A stretch of DNA of 33,956 nt from Candidatus Pacearchaeota archaeon (GTDB lineage Archaea; Nanobdellota; Nanobdellia; Pacearchaeales; GW2011-AR1), in contig JAGVWY010000018.1 of the NCBI GenBank assembly GCA_018304055.1, positions 1-33,956 on the forward strand. The letters run 5' to 3'. Shown here in pieces: positions 16,412-24,439 of the stretch. Numbering within the stretch: position 1 is the first letter of the stretch; every line of letters starts with the position of its first letter. Under the pieces are notes generated by a model. That model was not told where the DNA came from and made no database searches. It saw nothing but the letters and a program-made list of their open reading frames with translations. Both the position numbers and the translations under genes were made by a program.

Positions 16412-17239
16412 ATGGAAGTAAAATGTGAAGTTGTAAGACCCAATGTGATGAGTGACAATCATGCTAGTAACGATAATAGAAGATATCATCGATCTATATT
16501 TGGTTTATATTCTCATGATGTTGTTCAAGTGAGCAGAGACATTGATAAAATTATTTCTCAATATATCGGAGAATTAAAAGTTAAAGAATCTAATTTAAAG
16601 TCTCTTAAAGAGGGGGGGCGTCATAAGAGTAACGAGAGATTTGAAGTTCCTTTATCAAAATATTTAGATGTTATTGTTGCCTCTTTAAAACACGAACCTT
16701 TATCACATATTGGTATTTCCCAAGAATATAGTAAATTATTTGGTTTATCTTATTTAATTGATGCTCAAAATTATGAAGGAGATTCAGATGATATAAGACA
16801 TTGGAGGGGACTTCAGTTAGATTTAGCTGACCTTGAAAAATACTTTGATGATTGGGAGCAACAGACAACAACTAGGTTTGATAGAAAAAGAACTTTAGAG
16901 GAAATGAAAAAACATTATGAAGAATTAGATAGTAAAATGCCTGAAAATTTTGCAGGTTTTTGTATTTCAGATATGAGTGATAACGATGAAGGAAGATATA
17001 TTGGTGTAATAAATTTAACTCAACTAAAAGCAAAAGATAGTGCTCAAATTGATAATGCTGAATTAGCTTTAGTAGAACGATTAAAACAAACAGATGGACC
17101 TTGTTTATCAATGGATTCTTTTAATCTTTTAGCTCAATGGGTTATAACTTTTAATAATGCTCGATATTTAGTTGAGAATTATGGTGATATACTTTTAGAT
17201 AAAAATTGGAAAAGAAGATTTTTCAGATATGATCCTTGA
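16412..17239 (+). CDS. Hypothetical protein, 275 aa
   Basis: I do not recognise this family. It is soluble, acidic and mostly helical by composition, with a central DDIRHWRGLQLDLADLEKYFDDWEQQ segment and a C-terminal aromatic tail (KNWKRRFFRYDP). No signal peptide or membrane segment is visible. A run of seven G residues (16612-16618, encoding Glu-Gly-Gly) is unusual in such AT-rich DNA and could be prone to slippage, but the frame stays open on both sides. It sits in the accessory block after the broken gene. Confidence 0.65.
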   Translation: MEVKCEVVRPNVMSDNHASNDNRRYHRSIFGLYSHDVVQVSRDIDKIISQYIGELKVKESNLKSLKEGGRHKSNERFEVPLSKYLDVIVASLKHEPLSHIGISQEYSKLFGLSYLIDAQNYEGDSDDIRHWRGLQLDLADLEKYFDDWEQQTTTRFDRKRTLEEMKKHYEELDSKMPENFAGFCISDMSDNDEGRYIGVINLTQLKAKDSAQIDNAELALVERLKQTDGPCLSMDSFNLLAQWVITFNNARYLVENYGDILLDKNWKRRFFRYDP

Positions 17240-17282
17240 TAATAATACATAAATTTATCTATTATTTGTTATTATTCTTAAT

Positions 17283-17513
17283 ATGAGAGTTGAAATTAAT
17301 GAATATATTGTTGCGGATAATGAAATTTGTGGAGGAACCCCCACATTTAAAGGCACAAGAATTATGGTTTACCTTGTACTTGAAATGCTTCAGGCTGGAA
17401 TGAATGTTAAAGAAATCATTAAAGCATATCCTTCTCTCACTGAAGAGCACATCAAATCTGCTCTTAAATTTGCAGCTCAAATCACAGAAAGAGAATTTAG
17501 AATTACTATATAA
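17283..17513 (+). CDS. DUF433 protein (antitoxin-like)
   Basis: This 76-residue protein has the DUF433 signature: ICGGTPTFKGTRIMVYLVLEMLQAGMN, then IIKAYPSLTEEHIKSALKFAA. Members carry a small HTH-like fold and often pair with a DUF5615/PIN-type toxin encoded immediately downstream. No such toxin is present here; about 100 bp downstream there is only a short open stretch that could be a gene remnant. It may therefore be an orphan antitoxin or a solitary regulator. Confidence 0.85.
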   Translation: MRVEINEYIVADNEICGGTPTFKGTRIMVYLVLEMLQAGMNVKEIIKAYPSLTEEHIKSALKFAAQITEREFRITI

Positions 17514-17610
17514 ATCTGAAATTATCTTAAATGTATTAAAGAATTTAACGCCTGAAGATTGTAAAGGGAGAATAATAAAATTACTTCCAGATTCATACGA
17601 ATATTTATGA
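17514..17610 (+). other. Possible gene remnant after DUF433
   Basis: In the frame of the track ORF at 17404-17610, the part after the DUF433 stop reads as plausible protein (NVLKNLTPEDCKGRIIKLLPDSY) but has no start codon of its own. It may be the tail of a deleted neighbour, possibly a lost toxin, or chance. Confidence 0.25.
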
Positions 17611-17646
17611 TACTTCATTAATACTATTAAAATTTCAATTTACTTT

Positions 17647-18174
17647 TTATCTTACATACTTTCTTAAAAGCTCTTTTCTGTAAGGATTTTCTGTCAGATC
17701 TTCTAGTGATTTTCTGGAAAATAACCAATAGGCTCTTATATCTGCATAATTGACAATTTTTATTCTTCTATCTAAATCTGTTCCATCTTTTATTTTAATT
17801 GTATCTTTTGGCATGGCTGTTACATCAGCTAAAACTTCTATTGCAAAATTCTTGTCCCATTCATTCCATAATCCATCTACATACATATCAAGAGCCTCTC
17901 TAACCTGTTCATGAGCTAATAAACTTCCTAAAACAATGCCTAGCTTTTTACTTTTAGGGATAGTTAACTTATCTGCTCTTGAAAAAAGCAAGAATGAATA
18001 ATCATTGTTAGTTTCTTCTATAAAATCAATGTCATCGCGGAATTTAGGCAGATTTCTAAGTTCTGTTTCTTCTCTACTTTGTGCAGATACTGCAACATAG
18101 ATTTCAGGAATATCTGATTGTCTGTTAAAACCATGATTAGATTCGTCAACTCCCACATATCTCCATATACTCAT
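17647..18174 (-). CDS. Hypothetical protein with VDESNHG motif
   Basis: The 175-residue protein starts MSIWRYVGVDESNHG and continues with EIYVAVSAQS. An acidic DES motif at the end of a first strand recalls RNase H-like folds such as DUF3800, and similar short archaeal proteins exist, but I cannot name a function. Further acidic residues occur near the C-terminus (YADIRAYWL). It is divergent from the exported Tyr-rich protein gene, and an A/T-rich region between them holds the promoters. Confidence 0.6.
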   Translation of the reverse strand: MSIWRYVGVDESNHGFNRQSDIPEIYVAVSAQSREETELRNLPKFRDDIDFIEETNNDYSFLLFSRADKLTIPKSKKLGIVLGSLLAHEQVREALDMYVDGLWNEWDKNFAIEVLADVTAMPKDTIKIKDGTDLDRRIKIVNYADIRAYWLFSRKSLEDLTENPYRKELLRKYVR

Positions 18175-18311
18175 ACATTTTCATATTTTATGTTTTTAAA
18201 TAGTTTTTTATTTATTTATTTTGGATATAAGTTTTTACTTTATAGTAATCACAAATAGAAAAATTTAAATAGGTGGTTTTGTTATTATTTGTTGTAGAAA
18301 TTAATTGTACC

Positions 18312-18764
18312 ATGAAAAAATTACTTTCCATTATCACATTTGTCTTTTTCATAATTAGTATTAGCTTTGTTTCAGCATTATGCCAAAGCTCTTCAGGATA
18401 TTATTATGATTGTGACACAGGAGTTTATAATCACAGATACACAGGAGATTCTTCTAAAAGCAGTGTTTCTTCTTATTTTAAGAGTTATAGTTCAAGCAGT
18501 TCTTCTGGTTACTCTTCAAGTTATTCTTATGGCAATGGTTATAATTATAATACAGCTAGTTATGCTTCTACTCCAATTTTCAAAGGATCTTATGGAAATT
18601 ATAGATATGTAAAATATGCTAGCGGAGATTATAATCCTCCAAGTTATTTTGTAAGTTATGGAGCATATGGTTATCCTAGTTTTTATGGGGGATATGGATA
18701 TCCTTATTTTGGCGGAGGTTATGGCTATAGTTATCCTTCATTTTTTTCATTTTTTTGGTACTGA
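18312..18764 (+). CDS. Exported Ser/Tyr/Gly-rich protein 1
   Basis: I chose the ATG at 18312 (track start 18273) because it gives a good Sec signal peptide, MKKLLSIITFVFFIISISFVSA, followed by CQSSSGYYYDCD. The mature part is low-complexity Ser/Tyr, then Gly-Tyr repeats (YGGYGYPYFGGGYGYSYPS). A TATA-like AAATTTAAAT lies at 18261-18270. It is the first of three exported Tyr-rich proteins in a row and shares the CxxxxGYxxxCD start of the mature chain with the second. It could be a surface or matrix protein; this is inference from composition. Confidence 0.75.
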   Translation: MKKLLSIITFVFFIISISFVSALCQSSSGYYYDCDTGVYNHRYTGDSSKSSVSSYFKSYSSSSSSGYSSSYSYGNGYNYNTASYASTPIFKGSYGNYRYVKYASGDYNPPSYFVSYGAYGYPSFYGGYGYPYFGGGYGYSYPSFFSFFWY

Positions 18765-18822
18765 ACTTTAGTAATGAAATTTTATGCAAAAGATTTATAT
18801 ATAAGATTTATTAGTAATATAG

Positions 18823-19251
18823 ATGGAAAAGAGAAATTATTTTATTATTGCCAGCGTCTTTGCTATTTTATTAACTATCAGTTTTGCAAGTGCTAGTGCT
18901 TGTGTTGCAAAAGACGGATATTTTAGAAACTGTGATTCTTCATATGGTAAACCTACAACTTATACTGGATATTATTCCAAGGGATTTAATCTAGGATATA
19001 ATAATTATTATAATGTTAACAAACAGGTAGATAAAACTTATCATAAATACAATTTTAGATATGAACTAGATTATAAAAATGATTATGATGCTGGTTATTA
19101 TGGTTATGATAAATTTACTTATTATGATAATGGATACGAACATAATTACAAATATGGTGCGTATACTACTCAAAGAACACAAGTTAAAGTTGAATACGAA
19201 GAAAGCCATAGATATGGTAGTAAATCTTATGGTTCAAGTCCATATTATTAA
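18823..19251 (+). CDS. Exported Tyr-rich protein 2
   Basis: This 142-residue protein has a signal peptide (YFIIASVFAILLTISFASASA) and a mature region starting CVAKDGYFRNCD. Its second half, YELDYKNDYDAGYYGYDKFTYYDNGYEHNYKYGAY, is clearly paralogous to protein 3. It therefore combines a start like protein 1 with a body like protein 3. A TATA-like TTTATATATAAG lies about 30 nt upstream of the ATG. No known domain is recognised. Confidence 0.75.
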   Translation: MEKRNYFIIASVFAILLTISFASASACVAKDGYFRNCDSSYGKPTTYTGYYSKGFNLGYNNYYNVNKQVDKTYHKYNFRYELDYKNDYDAGYYGYDKFTYYDNGYEHNYKYGAYTTQRTQVKVEYEESHRYGSKSYGSSPYY

Positions 19252-19377
19252 AAAATAATTATATTGATACTTCAAAAAGAATTAATTCTTTCAAATTAAT
19301 CTGATGTATTGAATTTACAACATACTTTTAAATCTACTTTTTTCCTTAATATATCAATTGGTTATAAGGAGGTAAAA

Positions 19378-19815
19378 ATGAAAAGCATTGGATTATTGTT
19401 GGCATTATTAATGATGGTGTCTCTGTTCGGAACTAGTTTTGTAAATGCTGGATGGTGGAATAGAGGAGTTTCTCATAAGTCGATGAGTTTCCAGAATCCT
19501 CATAGAAATAATTTAATAGTTGATTTCAATAAAAAATTCAGTCTTGAAAAACAGCATTCAAAAAGTGTTGATGAAAGATTTTCATTTAAATATAAACTTG
19601 ATTACTATGATAAATTTGAAAATGGCAATTATGGATTTGATAGATTCAGATTTTATGATAACGGATACGACCATGAATATAAACAGGCAACTTATGGATA
19701 TCATCAGAGAAAAGTAAGTGTTGAAGTAGAAGAAAAGAAATCTGTTGAGTCGCAAGAGCGTTTTAAATTTATTCAGGAAGAATCTAATTTGCAGAATGTA
19801 AAAACTAGATATTAA
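19378..19815 (+). CDS. Exported Tyr-rich protein 3
   Basis: The start at 19378 is set by a strong Shine-Dalgarno (GGAGGT, five bases upstream), better than the track start at 19309. The 145-residue product has a signal peptide (MKSIGLLLALLMMVSLFGTSFVNA), a Lys/Ser/Phe-rich middle and a YKLDYYDKFENGNYGFDRFRFYDNGYDHEYK module shared with protein 2. The C-terminal part is charged (VEVEEKKSVES). The stop overlaps the stop of the convergent Mre11-like gene within 4 bp. Confidence 0.75.
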   Translation: MKSIGLLLALLMMVSLFGTSFVNAGWWNRGVSHKSMSFQNPHRNNLIVDFNKKFSLEKQHSKSVDERFSFKYKLDYYDKFENGNYGFDRFRFYDNGYDHEYKQATYGYHQRKVSVEVEEKKSVESQERFKFIQEESNLQNVKTRY

Positions 19816-21005
19816 TTATTCATATCAACTTTTAATATCTTGCTTAATTCAGAAAGAAGCCGAGACTCAAAACTAGCTGATTTTTCGTCCTCTTGTTTTT
19901 CCATGCCTAATGCTTCCATTAACGGAAGAATACACTCATTAAAATATGAAGGATTTTCCTTTTTGTAGTTTTTAACTAATATTTCCTCTATTTTTTCTTT
20001 ATCACTTTTTTGTAATTCAAATTGCAATTCTTTCTTTTCCATTTCTAATTTTGAGGTGTTTTTTAGAAATGAAAAAGCCCTTGATTTTTCTATAAATTCC
20101 TGTATTTCTCCAAAATTTATATCAGAAGTTTTTCCTTCTATTATTTCTCCATATACTTTTAATAACACTATCTTATCATTTAAGTCTCTTTTAGATAATT
20201 CCTCTATTATTTTTTTCGTTCCTTGTATAGCATCATTTATTTTAACATCTATTAGTATAGGCTCTTTTAATTTTATTTCTTTTTTTGTTGTTTTCAGAAA
20301 TCCATTTATTTCTACAATGTAAAAACTTCCGTATTTTAGCTCTTCTAATTCTTTGAAATTGTTAGGAAATAAAGGGCCGCCGTAAATTGCTTTTTTTCCA
20401 TTTACGTCTAGCTCAAAGTCAATGTGGATATGTCCTAATGCATAGTAATCTGCTTTTGGAAGTTCTGACAGTGACACTGATTCTATGGGAATATTATCGT
20501 TAATTGCTTCAGTAATTGTTGTGTGCAACATTAATATCCTAAAATTGTTTTCATATGGTTCATTTATCTTTATTTTTTTTATTTTATGGATTTCAAGCCC
20601 GGATTTTTTCCCTGGATAGCCGTAAATATGGATTGCTTGATATTTTGATGGTTTCAATAGGGTTTCTTCTTCACTTTCTTCATATTTACATATCTCGCAA
20701 AAACCAGCTTTTTCCAATACATCTAAAAATGTTTTTCCAGAGACAGAATAATCATGGCTACCAGCAATTAAAAAAGATTTTATCCCGGCTTCTTTTATTT
20801 TTTTAAATTCCGCAAACGTTTCTTTAAGGGTTTCTATAGGAGGAAATGCGGAATCAAACAAATCCCCTGCAAACAATATGAAATCCACTTTCTCATTTAT
20901 GCATATATCTATAGCTTTTCTGAACGTCTGCATGTTTAACTCTTGGAGTTCAGGCTGTCTCCATCCACCTAAATGACAATCAGCGATATGAGCAAACTTC
21001 ACCAT
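19812..21005 (-). CDS. mre11: Mre11/SbcD-like DNA repair exonuclease
   Basis: This 397-residue calcineurin-like phosphoesterase has the full metal motif series: ADCHLG, GDLFD, GSHDY (Ser replaces the usual Asn, a variant I have seen in archaeal homologues), LMLHTT and LGHIH. The C-terminal part is helical and acidic. The start MVKFAHIADCHLGG at 21005 is preferred over the track start eight codons upstream. It should act in DNA double-strand break processing, normally with Rad50; no rad50 gene is in this window. It is convergent with the Tyr-rich gene. Confidence 0.88.
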   Translation of the reverse strand: MVKFAHIADCHLGGWRQPELQELNMQTFRKAIDICINEKVDFILFAGDLFDSAFPPIETLKETFAEFKKIKEAGIKSFLIAGSHDYSVSGKTFLDVLEKAGFCEICKYEESEEETLLKPSKYQAIHIYGYPGKKSGLEIHKIKKIKINEPYENNFRILMLHTTITEAINDNIPIESVSLSELPKADYYALGHIHIDFELDVNGKKAIYGGPLFPNNFKELEELKYGSFYIVEINGFLKTTKKEIKLKEPILIDVKINDAIQGTKKIIEELSKRDLNDKIVLLKVYGEIIEGKTSDINFGEIQEFIEKSRAFSFLKNTSKLEMEKKELQFELQKSDKEKIEEILVKNYKKENPSYFNECILPLMEALGMEKQEDEKSASFESRLLSELSKILKVDMNN

Positions 21006-21144
21006 TTTTATTTTTAGGATATAACTCAAGAGAAATTTGTTTTTATAAAGATAGTTGTGATGAGGGATAATTCTCTAAAAAATAGCACAACATAACATAA
21101 ATAATTTTGATTATGGATAATTCCCTTGATTATCGCACATATAA

Positions 21145-21185
21145 CGGAAGACTTAAATTTTTAACCAATTTATTTAAGTCTTCCG
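21145..21185. repeat. 14-bp-stem hairpin flanked by ATATAA direct repeats
   Basis: CGGAAGACTTAAAT pairs perfectly with ATTTAAGTCTTCCG across a 13-nt loop. The hairpin is flanked by the direct repeat ATATAA (21139-21144 and 21187-21192), so it looks like a very small inserted palindrome. It could instead be a terminator or operator; it lies more than 130 bp upstream of the Mre11-like gene start. Confidence 0.5.
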
Positions 21186-21202
21186 AATATAACAAAAGAT
21201 GA

Positions 21203-21515
21203 TATGAGAATTCTGAGAAACAATTAAATAAAATAAGTAATTAATATCAATAAATAAGATGGAGGTAAATAAAATAGCAAGTTTGATGAATCGAAATAAT
21301 AGTCTTATGACATAAGAAAGGGGTGACTCTGTTAGAGAACTTGGATTTTTAATCCGTTGCAAATATTAGAGCACCCTCTCAAAAATAAAACAATACAACG
21401 ACTGATCATAATGTGGCTTTGACCACGAATAGGAGCTTGTCGTAATGTTACATCACAACAATGCTTAATAACTTTAAATATGTTAATAAAATAAATCAAT
21501 TGCAGAATTCTCATA
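21203..21515. ncRNA. Candidate structured RNA (or MITE) closed by 13-bp ends
   Basis: TATGAGAATTCTG at 21203-21215 pairs perfectly with CAGAATTCTCATA at 21503-21515, extended by CAATT/AATTG. Inside are CTTAT/ATAAG, GGGTG-CTCT with AGAG-CACCC, GGATT/AATCC, and ACGAC/GTCGT enclosing GTGG/CCAC. A TATA-like TTTATTTAAG lies about 25 nt before the left end; the other strand also has a TATA-like TTAAAATT before its start, so the strand is open. I could not match SRP RNA, RNase P RNA or tRNA landmarks. A non-autonomous transposon with 13-bp inverted ends is the main alternative. No convincing ORF is present. Confidence 0.35.
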
Positions 21516-21669
21516 GGAGACATTTTGGTAAATTTTAAGAGTCTTTTGCTATAGTTTGGGAATTATCTATCAGAGAATTCTGATTTATATGTGATCTAAT
21601 CATCAGAATTGTCTGTAATTATTTTATATTGCAACAAAACTTAAATATAATTTATTATTAATTTTGGTT

Positions 21670-22191
21670 ATGGTTAATTTAATTCCTTTAGTACAAATTA
21701 CTGATGTAAATTACAGAAAGGCATATTCAAAACTAACAAAAATGTTGCGTTATACTGAGGAATCTGGGTTAGTCAAACATGTTTTTGGTCCTTTTAATCC
21801 TAAGTCAACTATAGGATTTTTTAATAGACATAGATATTTTTCTGATAAACAAATAAAATATATTAACTCAGCGTATAAACGTCTTGAAAGGATTATAGAG
21901 AGACACAAACTAGTAAGTAACAGATATGCACAGGAAGGTTATGAAGACTCTCTTATTCAATTAATGGAAAGATTTAGAGATTGTCTTCATACTGATGGAG
22001 GTAAAAGAAAAAAGGGGTTTATTGGGTCAGTAGTAAGTGGACTGAGAAAGGGCCAGCATTTTTATACATATTGTTTTCAAGTAATGGAAAACAACAGACA
22101 TTTAATCCCAGAGGAACAAAGAGATCAATTTGATAAAGAATTAAGTGTGTTAAAAAATAAATACTTAGAGATGTCTTCTCCCAACTCTTAA
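21670..22191 (+). CDS. Hypothetical protein, 173 aa
   Basis: I do not recognise this family. The protein is basic, helical and soluble, with RHRYFSDKQIKYINSAYKRLERIIERHKL in the middle and FIGSVVSGLRKGQHFYTY later. The ATG at 21670 is chosen over the track TTG, because a TATA-like TTAAATATAA at 21641-21650 would give a leaderless start there. The ITPase-like gene follows after about 40 nt. Confidence 0.6.
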   Translation: MVNLIPLVQITDVNYRKAYSKLTKMLRYTEESGLVKHVFGPFNPKSTIGFFNRHRYFSDKQIKYINSAYKRLERIIERHKLVSNRYAQEGYEDSLIQLMERFRDCLHTDGGKRKKGFIGSVVSGLRKGQHFYTYCFQVMENNRHLIPEEQRDQFDKELSVLKNKYLEMSSPNS

Positions 22192-22229
22192 GGAAAAGAT
22201 TTATAATTCAGTGAGAAATGCATTATTGT

Positions 22230-22826
22230 ATGAATCAAATTTACTTTGCTACAACTAACAAAGGAAAAGTTAATTCAGTGAGCAATGCTTTATCAAAATA
22301 TGGAATTGAATTAGTTCATTATCCACTTGAATTACCAGAACCACGAAGCGAGGATTTAAGAGAAATTGCTAGGGAAAAAGTTTTTTTTGCTTATGAAAAA
22401 ATCAGAAAGCCATGTATTGCTTTAGACTCTGGATTTTATATTCCCTCTCTTAATGGTTTCCCAAAAACATTTGTAAATTTTGCTTTGGAAACAATTGGCA
22501 TTTATGGAATTTTGAAATTAGTTGAGGATAAACCGCGAGATTGTGAATTTAAGAATTGCTTAGCATATTTAGATGAAAGCTTATCTGAACCAGTTTATTT
22601 TGAATCAAACATTGATGGTTCACTTTCCCATTCTTCAAGAGGAGAAATACAGGATTACAGTTGGAGTAGATTATTCTTAGTTTTTGTTCCAAGAGGCACA
22701 AACAAAACTTTATCTGAAATGACTTTTGAAGAATACCAAAATTGGAGAACACAAAGATACAAAGATTCATTTACGACTAAATTTGCTGAATGGATTTCCC
22801 ATACCTATTGTTATGCAGCTAGATAA
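22230..22826 (+). CDS. HAM1/RdgB-like non-canonical purine NTP pyrophosphatase
   Basis: This 198-residue protein has the family start IYFATTNKGKVNSVSNAL and the active-site region CIALDSGFYIPSLNGFPK. Such enzymes hydrolyse ITP/XTP and dITP to monophosphates, cleaning the nucleotide pool. The C-terminal half is divergent from classic RdgB, so substrate range is uncertain. The ATG at 22230 is preferred to 22218 because of a TATA (GATTTATAAT) about 25 nt upstream. The 3' end overlaps the convergent neighbour by 16 bp. Confidence 0.75.
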   Translation: MNQIYFATTNKGKVNSVSNALSKYGIELVHYPLELPEPRSEDLREIAREKVFFAYEKIRKPCIALDSGFYIPSLNGFPKTFVNFALETIGIYGILKLVEDKPRDCEFKNCLAYLDESLSEPVYFESNIDGSLSHSSRGEIQDYSWSRLFLVFVPRGTNKTLSEMTFEEYQNWRTQRYKDSFTTKFAEWISHTYCYAAR

Positions 22827-23254
22827 AATGGTTGTGAAATACGATGTTCAGAAGAAAATTCTCTTGACAAGTCACATAAAAAAGAACTCAATTCTTTAAT
22901 TCTGTTAGCTTTGAAAGGAATGTCCTTCAATTCAGCATTTAATAATCTCATTTCTAATGCTAGTCCTGAGTATTTTCCTATATTTTTATCTGAATCTTTT
23001 TTCATAGCTCTCCAAATAGGAAGATAAGGAAAATAAGGACAGGTAAGTGCATTATCACTGTCTTTTAGTTGGTATTCTCTTAAAATGTCAGCTAATTCTT
23101 GAACGTGACTAAAATCATTATTTTTTCCCAGAAGATAAAAGTCTATTTCTAAAGCTCCTTCTAATGCTAGTTGAGCAAGATACCATGGTTCTGTTTTTAT
23201 TCTTTCATAATCATATCCTATTTTTTCAACATATCTCTCTTTTAATGAACTCAT
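22811..23254 (-). CDS. Hypothetical protein, 147 aa
   Basis: I do not recognise this family. It is soluble and helical, with WYLAQLALEGALEIDFYLLGKNNDFSHVQELADILREYQL and a few Cys/Pro residues in LTCPYFPYLPIW. No signal or membrane segment is seen. It converges on the ITPase-like gene with a short overlap of coding ends. Confidence 0.6.
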   Translation of the reverse strand: MSSLKERYVEKIGYDYERIKTEPWYLAQLALEGALEIDFYLLGKNNDFSHVQELADILREYQLKDSDNALTCPYFPYLPIWRAMKKDSDKNIGKYSGLALEMRLLNAELKDIPFKANRIKELSSFLCDLSREFSSEHRISQPFYLAA

Positions 23255-23328
23255 GAAAATAAGATTTATAATTACAATATAAAGATTTCTGTATAATAGT
23301 ATCTAAGAAATTTTTATAATAAACTTAT

Positions 23329-24366
23329 TTATTCATCTCTTGTCAAAAAACTCCATCCACTAAGTGCACCCAATGACAAAAGTATTGCAATATCACAACC
23401 AAATCTTGTTGCATATCTTCCACAAATATTATCAGCCAAATCTGTTAGGCAAGGAGTTTCATCTCCACCAATTGATTCTCCTAGTTTTGACACTCTATCC
23501 CACCATCCAGCAGAATACTTTAAAGATGGATCAGTATATTCAACTTCTTTGAATTTATCTGCAGCACTTAATATAGATTTTTCCAATACACCTTGATTCA
23601 TAGTAGCAACATCTCTCCAGATTGATAAATTTTTACTATCAGGATATTTTTCAATTGCTGCATATGCCTTTTTCAAATTTGCTATAGCATCTGTAAGATA
23701 ACCCATATTTGAATTTATCATGGCAACTTTTGTTTGAGCTGCAGCATTTTTATAATCATCTGCTTCAGTTCTGATTATAGCTCTCCATCCACTAGCTCTA
23801 TCTAAAGTATATGCGAGAGATCTATCTTCAGTTGAAGTTTTTTCTCCACTAACTCTTGAACCTCCAGCAATAACATCATTTAAAGCTTCATAAGAACTTG
23901 CGATTGTTTGTCCTTTTTCGCTGTATGCAATTCTTTTTAATAACGGAGAATCATTTTCGTTTACTCTTAAAGAATTTACTGTTATCTTAACCCACTCTGC
24001 TGCATCTATAGGAGCTTCTCCTGTTCTTAATGCTTCTTCTAATTGACCAATTTCACGAGCGCGCTGACTTGCTCTTTTTGTCAAAACCATAAAAGTATCA
24101 ACATCACTATAAGAAGTTTTCCAAATAATAGCAGGGTTTGTTCCTTCCCATGCTTTAGCATTTTCATAAGCAGTATCCAAACTCTCTTCCATTGAAACAA
24201 TACCTTCTTTCCTTCCTGCAGTAACTGCACCATTTGCTACTTCTACATATTTTGTAACATTTTTATCAAATGAGTGCCAATTGTACGCATTTTGTATTGT
24301 TTTTCCGCAGAAGTATAAACTTCCTAAAAGTGCTACTCCAGCAATAATTTTCTTTATTGTTCCCAT
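23329..24366 (-). CDS. Hypothetical membrane-anchored helical protein
   Basis: The 345-residue protein has an N-terminal hydrophobic segment (IIAGVALLGSLYFCGKTI) and another near the C-terminus (IAILLSLGALSGWSFL), with about 280 residues of Ala-rich helical sequence between. That region may form TPR-like or coiled helices (NMGYLTDAIANLKKAYAAIEKYPDS). I do not recognise a family. It probably lies on one side of the membrane tethered at both ends. It is followed, after about 70 bp, by the HemK-like gene's 5' side neighbours on the same strand. Confidence 0.6.
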   Translation of the reverse strand: MGTIKKIIAGVALLGSLYFCGKTIQNAYNWHSFDKNVTKYVEVANGAVTAGRKEGIVSMEESLDTAYENAKAWEGTNPAIIWKTSYSDVDTFMVLTKRASQRAREIGQLEEALRTGEAPIDAAEWVKITVNSLRVNENDSPLLKRIAYSEKGQTIASSYEALNDVIAGGSRVSGEKTSTEDRSLAYTLDRASGWRAIIRTEADDYKNAAAQTKVAMINSNMGYLTDAIANLKKAYAAIEKYPDSKNLSIWRDVATMNQGVLEKSILSAADKFKEVEYTDPSLKYSAGWWDRVSKLGESIGGDETPCLTDLADNICGRYATRFGCDIAILLSLGALSGWSFLTRDE

Positions 24367-24439
24367 TTTAGTTCAAAATATATGCTATTTTTAAATTTTT
24401 AGATAATTTTTGTCAATTCAAAAATTAATCATAAAACTA

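Noticed and set aside
17404-17610. 68-aa plus-strand ORF overlapping the DUF433 gene
   Set aside because: Its first half is an out-of-frame shadow of DUF433; only the tail was kept as a possible remnant.
21203-21515. SRP RNA or RNase P RNA identity for the structured segment
   Set aside because: The SRP helix 8 GGAA/AGCA signature and RNase P conserved core sequences are not found on either strand.
21174-21523. Minus-strand ORFs of 62 and 63 aa in the gene-free gap
   Set aside because: They cross the inverted-repeat ends of the candidate RNA, have no start signals and are unlike proteins.
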